A stretch of DNA of 64,000 nucleotides from Oscillospiraceae bacterium. GTDB lineage: Bacteria > Bacillota > Clostridia > Oscillospirales > Oscillospiraceae. The DNA lies in assembly GCA_902779945.1 (NCBI GenBank), contig CACZDN010000005.1, positions 1 to 64,000 of the forward strand, written 5' to 3'. Under the pieces are notes generated by a model that made no database searches, had not been told where the DNA came from, and saw only the letters and a list, made by a program, of their open reading frames with translations. Positions 60,078 through 64,000 of this stretch are shown piece by piece. The translations under genes and the position numbers were made by a program. Position 1 is the stretch's first letter, and every line of letters begins with the position of its first letter.

Positions 60078-61043
60078 ATGAAAATCGTTGTACTGGACGG
60101 CTTTACCGAAAACCCCGGCGACCTGAGCTGGGAGGCGCTGGAAAAATACGGAGAGCTCACGGTCTATGACCGCACGCCGGCGGAGACCGCGGCCATCGTC
60201 GAACGCATCGGGGACGCGGAGATCGTCGTCACCAACAAGTGCCCGATAGGCAGGGAGATCATCGACGCCTGCCCGGGCATTCGATACATCGCTGTTCTCG
60301 CCACCGGCTACAACGTGGTGGACGTGCAGTATGCAGCCGGGAAGGGCATCCCGGTCTCCAACGTCCCGACCTACGGGACGGCCTCGGTGGGACAGTTTGC
60401 CATCGCGCTGCTGCTGGAGATCTGCTCCCGCGTCGCCCACCACTCCGAGGCGGTCCACAGCGGCCGCTGGCAGAGCGCGCCGGACTGGACCTTCTGGGAT
60501 TACCCGCTCATCGAGCTGGCGGGGAAGACCATGGGCATCATCGGCTTCGGCAAGATCGGCCAGACCACCGGCCGCATCGCGAAGGCCATGGGTATGCGCA
60601 TCCTGGCGACCGGCAGCCGCGAGACGGAGGCCGGGCGTGAGATTGCGCAGTACGTGGACCTCGACACGCTTTTGCGCGAGTCTGACGTCGTGGCCCTCCA
60701 CTGCCCGCTCTTCCCGTCCACCCGCGGCATCATCAACCGGGACACCATCGCCAGAATGAAGGACGGCGTCATCCTCATCAACAACAGCCGCGGCCCGCTC
60801 ATCGTGGAGCAGGACCTGGCCGACGCCCTCAACAGCGGCAAGGTCTACGCCGCGGGTCTGGACGTGGTTTCGACCGAGCCCATCCGCGCGGACAATCCGC
60901 TGCTCAGCGCAAAAAACTGCTTTATCACGCCGCACATCAGCTGGGCGCCGAAGGAGGCCCGCGCGCGCATCCTGGACATCACCGCGCAAAACCTCGAGGC
61001 GTTTTTGAACGGCGCGCCCATCAACGTTGTCAACGCCAGCTGA
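60078..61043 (+). CDS. D-2-hydroxyacid dehydrogenase (hydroxypyruvate/glycerate type)
   Basis: This 321-residue NAD-dependent dehydrogenase has the Rossmann motif GIIGFGKIG, catalytic Arg in NNSRGPLI, Glu in STEPI and His in TPHISWAP. It is closest in look to glycerate dehydrogenase (HprA-type), which reduces hydroxypyruvate to D-glycerate. The next gene is a glycerate kinase, which supports that substrate. AAGGAGAAAG precedes the ATG at 60078. Confidence 0.88.
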   Translation: MKIVVLDGFTENPGDLSWEALEKYGELTVYDRTPAETAAIVERIGDAEIVVTNKCPIGREIIDACPGIRYIAVLATGYNVVDVQYAAGKGIPVSNVPTYGTASVGQFAIALLLEICSRVAHHSEAVHSGRWQSAPDWTFWDYPLIELAGKTMGIIGFGKIGQTTGRIAKAMGMRILATGSRETEAGREIAQYVDLDTLLRESDVVALHCPLFPSTRGIINRDTIARMKDGVILINNSRGPLIVEQDLADALNSGKVYAAGLDVVSTEPIRADNPLLSAKNCFITPHISWAPKEARARILDITAQNLEAFLNGAPINVVNAS

Positions 61044-61044
61044 C

Positions 61045-62301
61045 ATGACCGGTCGGACATCACTCCGGCAGGACTGCGATTACATCGTCCGCGAGGCGAT
61101 CAAAAGCGTGCAGCCGGACGCGGCGGTGCGCCGGGCGCTGGCGGGGAGGCGCTTCGGAAACGGACGGCTGCTCGTCGTCGCCGTCGGGAAGGCTGCCTGG
61201 TCCATGGCGCGCGCCGCGCTTGACGTGCTGGACGGGCGCGTGGACGGCGGGATCGTGCTCACGAAATACGGTCATGCGCAGGGGGCCGTCCCGCCGCTTC
61301 TGATCCGGGAGGCGGGGCACCCCGTCCCGGACGGGAACGGCTTTGAGGCGACGGCGGAGACCCTGCGCATGACGGAGGGGCTGCGGGCGGAGGATACGGT
61401 GCTGTTCCTGCTCTCCGGCGGCGGCAGCGCCCTTTTTGAGTCGCCGCTCATCGACCCTGCGGAGCTGCAGAGCATCACAAATCAGCTTCTCGCCTCCGGG
61501 GCGGACATTGTGGAGATGAACACCGTGCGCAAGCGCCTGTCCGCCGTCAAGGGGGGACGCTTTGCCGCGCACTGCCTGCCCGCGCGGGTGTTCAGCGTCG
61601 TCTTGTCCGACGTTGTCGGCGACACGCCGGACATGATCGCCTCCGGCCCCGCCTGTCCGGACGGGAGCAGCTGCGCCGACGCGCTCGCCGTCGCGGAGAA
61701 GTACGGCCTGCGGCTGTCAAAGCGGGCGCGGGACTGCCTGCATACCGAGACGCCGAAGACGCTGTCGAACACGGAGACCGTGATCACCGGCAGCGTGCGC
61801 GGGCTCTGCGCTGCCGCCGCGTCCGCGTGCCGGACGCTGGGGTACGAGCCTGTGCTCCTGACCGACTGCCTTCAGTGCGAGGCGCGGGAGGCGGGGCGCT
61901 TTCTCGGCGCGATCGCCCGGAGCCACGCGGCGGGCGGCCGGGACCTCGCCTTCATCGCGGGCGGGGAGACCGTCGTGCATGTGACCGGGGACGGTCTCGG
62001 CGGGCGGAACCAGGAGCTCGCCCTTGCGGCCTCGCGGGAGATCAGAGGACTTTCGAACGCGGCGGTCTTCTCCTTCGGCTCCGACGGGACGGACGGCCCG
62101 ACGGACGCGGCAGGCGGCTTTGCCGACGGGGAGACGGACAGGGCGCTCGGACGTCTCGGGATCAGCGCCGAGGACGCCCTGCGCCGAAACGACGCCTTCC
62201 GCGCCCTCGGGCGTGTCGGCGGCCTGATCGTCACCGGCCCTACCGGCACCAACGTCAACGACGTCTCTCTGGTCTTGATCCGAGGTCGGCAGGGAGGATA
62301 A
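61045..62301 (+). CDS. Glycerate 2-kinase (MOFRL/GckA type)
   Basis: This 418-residue protein of the MOFRL glycerate kinase family has LLVVAVGKAAWSMARAA, LFLLSGGGSALFE, MNTVRKRLSAVKGG, SDVVGDTPDMIASGP and the C-terminal FSFGSDGTDGPTDAAGG. It phosphorylates D-glycerate to 2-phosphoglycerate. Its ATG lies one base after the dehydrogenase stop; a TTG at 61027 inside the previous gene is an alternative. The pair forms a short glycerate/hydroxypyruvate operon. Confidence 0.9.
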   Translation: MTGRTSLRQDCDYIVREAIKSVQPDAAVRRALAGRRFGNGRLLVVAVGKAAWSMARAALDVLDGRVDGGIVLTKYGHAQGAVPPLLIREAGHPVPDGNGFEATAETLRMTEGLRAEDTVLFLLSGGGSALFESPLIDPAELQSITNQLLASGADIVEMNTVRKRLSAVKGGRFAAHCLPARVFSVVLSDVVGDTPDMIASGPACPDGSSCADALAVAEKYGLRLSKRARDCLHTETPKTLSNTETVITGSVRGLCAAAASACRTLGYEPVLLTDCLQCEAREAGRFLGAIARSHAAGGRDLAFIAGGETVVHVTGDGLGGRNQELALAASREIRGLSNAAVFSFGSDGTDGPTDAAGGFADGETDRALGRLGISAEDALRRNDAFRALGRVGGLIVTGPTGTNVNDVSLVLIRGRQGG

Positions 62302-62321
62302 TACTCTTCTCCAATAAGGCG

Positions 62322-62393
62322 CTGTGAAAGATTTCCGAGGCGGATTTGTGTCAGGCAAGGCAGCGCCCGCAGGGAATACTTTGTGTATTGCCA
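62322..62393 (+). repeat. GATTTCCGAG repeat family, best copy
   Basis: GTGAAAGATTTCCGAGGCGG, ATTTGTGTCAGGCAAGGCAG and CGCCCGCAGGGAATACTTTG follow one another, ending in GTGTATTGCC. The last part equals the central hairpin of MITE variant A. The rest of the gap to 62508 shows no clear promoter. Confidence 0.72.
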
Positions 62394-62508
62394 AGGGTGT
62401 TGTTTTATTATCCGGCATTCTATGTTACACTGAACGCAGCTGAACAGGCAATCGAGCACGGCGGACCCATGCAATCGGACAACAGAAAGAGCAGAAAGGG
62501 CGATTGAT

Positions 62509-62742
62509 ATGAAAAGCACAGGAATGGTCAGAAAAGTCGACGAGCTCGGGCGTATCGTATTACCCATCGAGATCAGGCGTACGCTCGGGATCGACAAAAA
62601 GGATCCGCTTGAAATGTATGTAGACCGGGACAACATCATCCTGAAGAAATATGAGCCCGCCTGCATTTTCTGCGGAAAGGGGAAGGACACCGTCGAATAT
62701 CAGGGCAAGCTGATTTGCAGGGACTGCATCAAAGCGCTGTGA
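62509..62742 (+). CDS. AbrB-type transition regulator with zinc-finger tail
   Basis: This 77-residue protein has the swapped-hairpin AbrB DNA-binding domain MVRKVDELGRIVLPIEIRRT at the N-terminus, then a short CIFC..CRDC segment. AbrB/Abh-type proteins with this tail are common in Clostridia and act as global transition-state regulators. GAAAGGG lies about 9 bases before the ATG. A strong terminator follows. Confidence 0.92.
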   Translation: MKSTGMVRKVDELGRIVLPIEIRRTLGIDKKDPLEMYVDRDNIILKKYEPACIFCGKGKDTVEYQGKLICRDCIKAL

Positions 62743-62776
62743 GCTTCCCGGTGCTTTCCGACACAGACATAACGGG

Positions 62777-62820
62777 CCGGAGACCCCGGCGGCGATGCCG
62801 CCGGGGTCTCCGGCTTTGCC
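62777..62820 (+). terminator. Strong terminator after the AbrB-type gene
   Basis: A 17-bp GC-rich stem (CCGGAGACCCCGGCGGC and its complement) with a GAT loop is followed by CTTTGCC and TTTTCC. Confidence 0.85.
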
Positions 62821-62889
62821 TTTTCCAATAATTGCTTTTCCCCGTTACTCTTACCAATTCCCAAACGAAGGATTTACACAATATGCGCA

Positions 62890-62918
62890 TTGCGGACGTG
62901 CGTGAAAACGAATATAAT
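62890..62918 (+). promoter_or_regulatory. Candidate promoter upstream of the small HTH gene
   Basis: TTGCGG (62890-62895), 17 bases, TATAAT (62913-62918). The predicted transcript runs through the inserted element at 62961-63096. Confidence 0.6.
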
Positions 62919-62960
62919 AGATACTGGATTATGGCAGCATGATTCGTTTCATTCGCTTAA

Positions 62961-63096
62961 GGCAATACCGCATAATTCGGCAAGAACAGATCCTGAGAAA
63001 ATTTGGGTTCTGATAAAGGCGCTTTTTCGCAGATGTACTTTGTGTACCTCAAGGAATTTTCCAGGAGATGCCGAAGGCGGATTGTGCGGTGTTGCC
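62961..63096 (+). mobile_element. MITE-like element upstream of the small HTH gene
   Basis: This 136-bp forward copy has centre variant B, TTAA on the left (62957-62960) and TTGA on the right (63097-63100), a one-base change from a perfect duplication. It lacks part of the right internal arm. Confidence 0.9.
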
Positions 63097-63137
63097 TTGA
63101 TGAACCATTGCCGTATCAGTTACGGGAGGCGTTTCAC

Positions 63138-63329
63138 TTGGATATCCGAGAACTGAAAACACCGGAGGACCTCGCGCTCGAGTGGGATCTTTCGCTCCGG
63201 CGCGTGCAGGTCATGTTCAAGGAGGGGCAGATCGACGGGGCTGTCAAGAAGGGGAACCGATGGCTGGCTCCGAAGGACGCAAAGCGCCCCGCCAGGAGAA
63301 AGACAGGGCCGAAGCACGCCGGACAGTAG
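63138..63329 (+). CDS. Small helix-turn-helix DNA-binding protein
   Basis: This 63-residue basic protein has an excisionase-like pattern: TPEDLALEWDLSLRRVQVMF and KEGQIDGAVKKGNRWLAPKD, then an Arg/Lys-rich tail. The start is a TTG at 63138 with GGGAGG 8 bases upstream. Its promoter is separated from it by an inserted element. It could be a transcription factor or a recombination accessory protein; nothing else nearby is phage-like. Confidence 0.65.
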   Translation: MDIRELKTPEDLALEWDLSLRRVQVMFKEGQIDGAVKKGNRWLAPKDAKRPARRKTGPKHAGQ

Positions 63330-63387
63330 AGCGCTTCGGCAGACAAAAGAGCAGAACAGAGTGACGACACATGGGAGGACTACGACA

Positions 63388-64000
63388 ATGGATGTGAAAA
63401 CAATACGCAAGAGAGTGCTGTGCGCGCTCCTTGCCCTTGCACTGATGCCGCTGTCCTTTTCCGCATGCACCGCCCCCGGCGAGAACGCGGCGCTGCCGCA
63501 GGAGTCCGCGCAGCCGACCGCCGGCCGCTTCCTCGCCGCCATCGAGGATGAACCGGACACCGTGGATTTCCAGTGTACCACGATCTATTACACCATCGCG
63601 CAAAACGTGTTTGACCGCCTTGTCCTGATGAAGAACGACGCCGCCGGCAACGCCGTGATCCTGCCGGAGCTGGCGGAATCCTGGACGGTCTCGGATGACC
63701 GCCGCACCTATACCTTCCGCCTGCGGGAGGGGGTCAGCTTCAGCAACGGCTCCGCGCTTACCGCGTCGGACGTGCTCTACACCTTCACAAGACTTTTGAC
63801 GCACCCGGGCTCATGCAATCAGGACATCGCCGACAGCATCCTGGGCGCCGGCGCCCTGAAAAGGGGGGAGGCCGGGACGCTGGAGGGCTTTGCCGTCCTC
63901 GACGACCTGGATTTCACCATCACGCTGGAGGAGCCGTTTGAGGCTTTCCTCGCATGTCTGTCCATGCCCGGGGCCTCCATCCTGGACGAGGAGACCACCG
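63388..64000 (+). CDS. Oligopeptide-type binding lipoprotein, N-terminal part
   Basis: The first 204 codons of a family 5 (DppA/OppA-type) solute-binding protein run off the window. The lipobox LSFSAC is present, so Cys27 would be lipidated. The body reads EPDTVDFQCTTIYYTIAQNV.. and LAESWTVSDDRRTYTFRLRE, both typical of the family. GGGAGG lies 9 bases before the ATG. Confidence 0.9.
   Translation, partial: MDVKTIRKRVLCALLALALMPLSFSACTAPGENAALPQESAQPTAGRFLAAIEDEPDTVDFQCTTIYYTIAQNVFDRLVLMKNDAAGNAVILPELAESWTVSDDRRTYTFRLREGVSFSNGSALTASDVLYTFTRLLTHPGSCNQDIADSILGAGALKRGEAGTLEGFAVLDDLDFTITLEEPFEAFLACLSMPGASILDEETT

Noticed and set aside
1..64000. Transposase or integrase gene driving the inserted element
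   Set aside because: No DDE, Y1 or serine/tyrosine recombinase motif was found in any plausible gene; the small HTH protein at 63138 is too short.

Overview
The window (about 60% GC by eye) looks like the chromosome of a spore-forming Clostridia-type Firmicute, probably a gut member of the Oscillospiraceae/Eubacteriales. The evidence is spoIIID, a T-box leader, strong AGGAGG ribosome sites, several TTG/GTG starts and sigma-A promoters of the TTGACA-17-TATAAT type. The genus is inference. No rRNA, tRNA, CRISPR array or transposase gene was seen.

Layout. 1-7.3 kb: end of tuf, a bactofilin-like membrane protein, a secreted repeat protein, a YwaF-like membrane protein, a PAS-CPBP fusion and an acyltransferase. 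7.6-21.8 kb: a divergent locus that reads as a sulfoquinovose (SQ) sulfo-transketolase gene set. The minus-strand arm has split transketolase, an RpiB-like isomerase, an iron alcohol dehydrogenase, an EamA exporter, a ROK regulator and DUF4867. The plus-strand arm has a fucose-isomerase-like SQ isomerase, a DUF624 protein, a GH31 sulfoquinovosidase with the QQRW sulfonate-binding pattern, and a CUT1 ABC importer without an ATPase. 22.3-29.2 kb: an EamA transporter, a ruined Fic toxin beside an intact VbhA-like antitoxin, and an iron-type ABC importer. 29.2-32.3 kb: T-box-controlled metNIQ in which MetQ is circularly permuted. 32.7-42.4 kb: a cyclase, a CDF transporter, a CAT-like acetyltransferase, a SNF2 helicase with two SWIM zinc motifs, an Ldh/MDH2 dehydrogenase, and a pair of HAD-like genes, one fused to a ParB-like domain. 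42.5-45.5 kb: decayed maltose-type permeases and spoIIID. 45.8-50 kb: a MacAB-like adaptor/permease/ATPase operon. 50.3-64 kb: a transglutaminase gene with an in-frame TGA, msrA, a metallo-beta-lactamase-fold hydrolase, secreted proteins, a Reg_prop/HD-GYP sensor, a glycerate dehydrogenase/kinase pair, an AbrB-type regulator and the start of an oligopeptide-binding lipoprotein.

The most striking feature of the whole window is a non-coding, 130-160 bp, hairpin-forming inserted element. It is present in about 14 full or partial copies, has GGCAAYACCGC terminal repeats and makes 4-bp target duplications (TTAA, CTTA, ATAG). It has split a fic gene and a permease gene, remodelled the 3' end of a HAD gene, and sits exactly at two stop codons and inside two 5' leaders. 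Three further palindromic repeat families are also present.

The gene sets that act together are: SQ-glycoside uptake, cleavage, isomerisation, two transketolase steps and reduction to isethionate, with export; methionine uptake under T-box control; and glycerate oxidation/phosphorylation. Functions are assigned from motifs read by eye; no database search was run.
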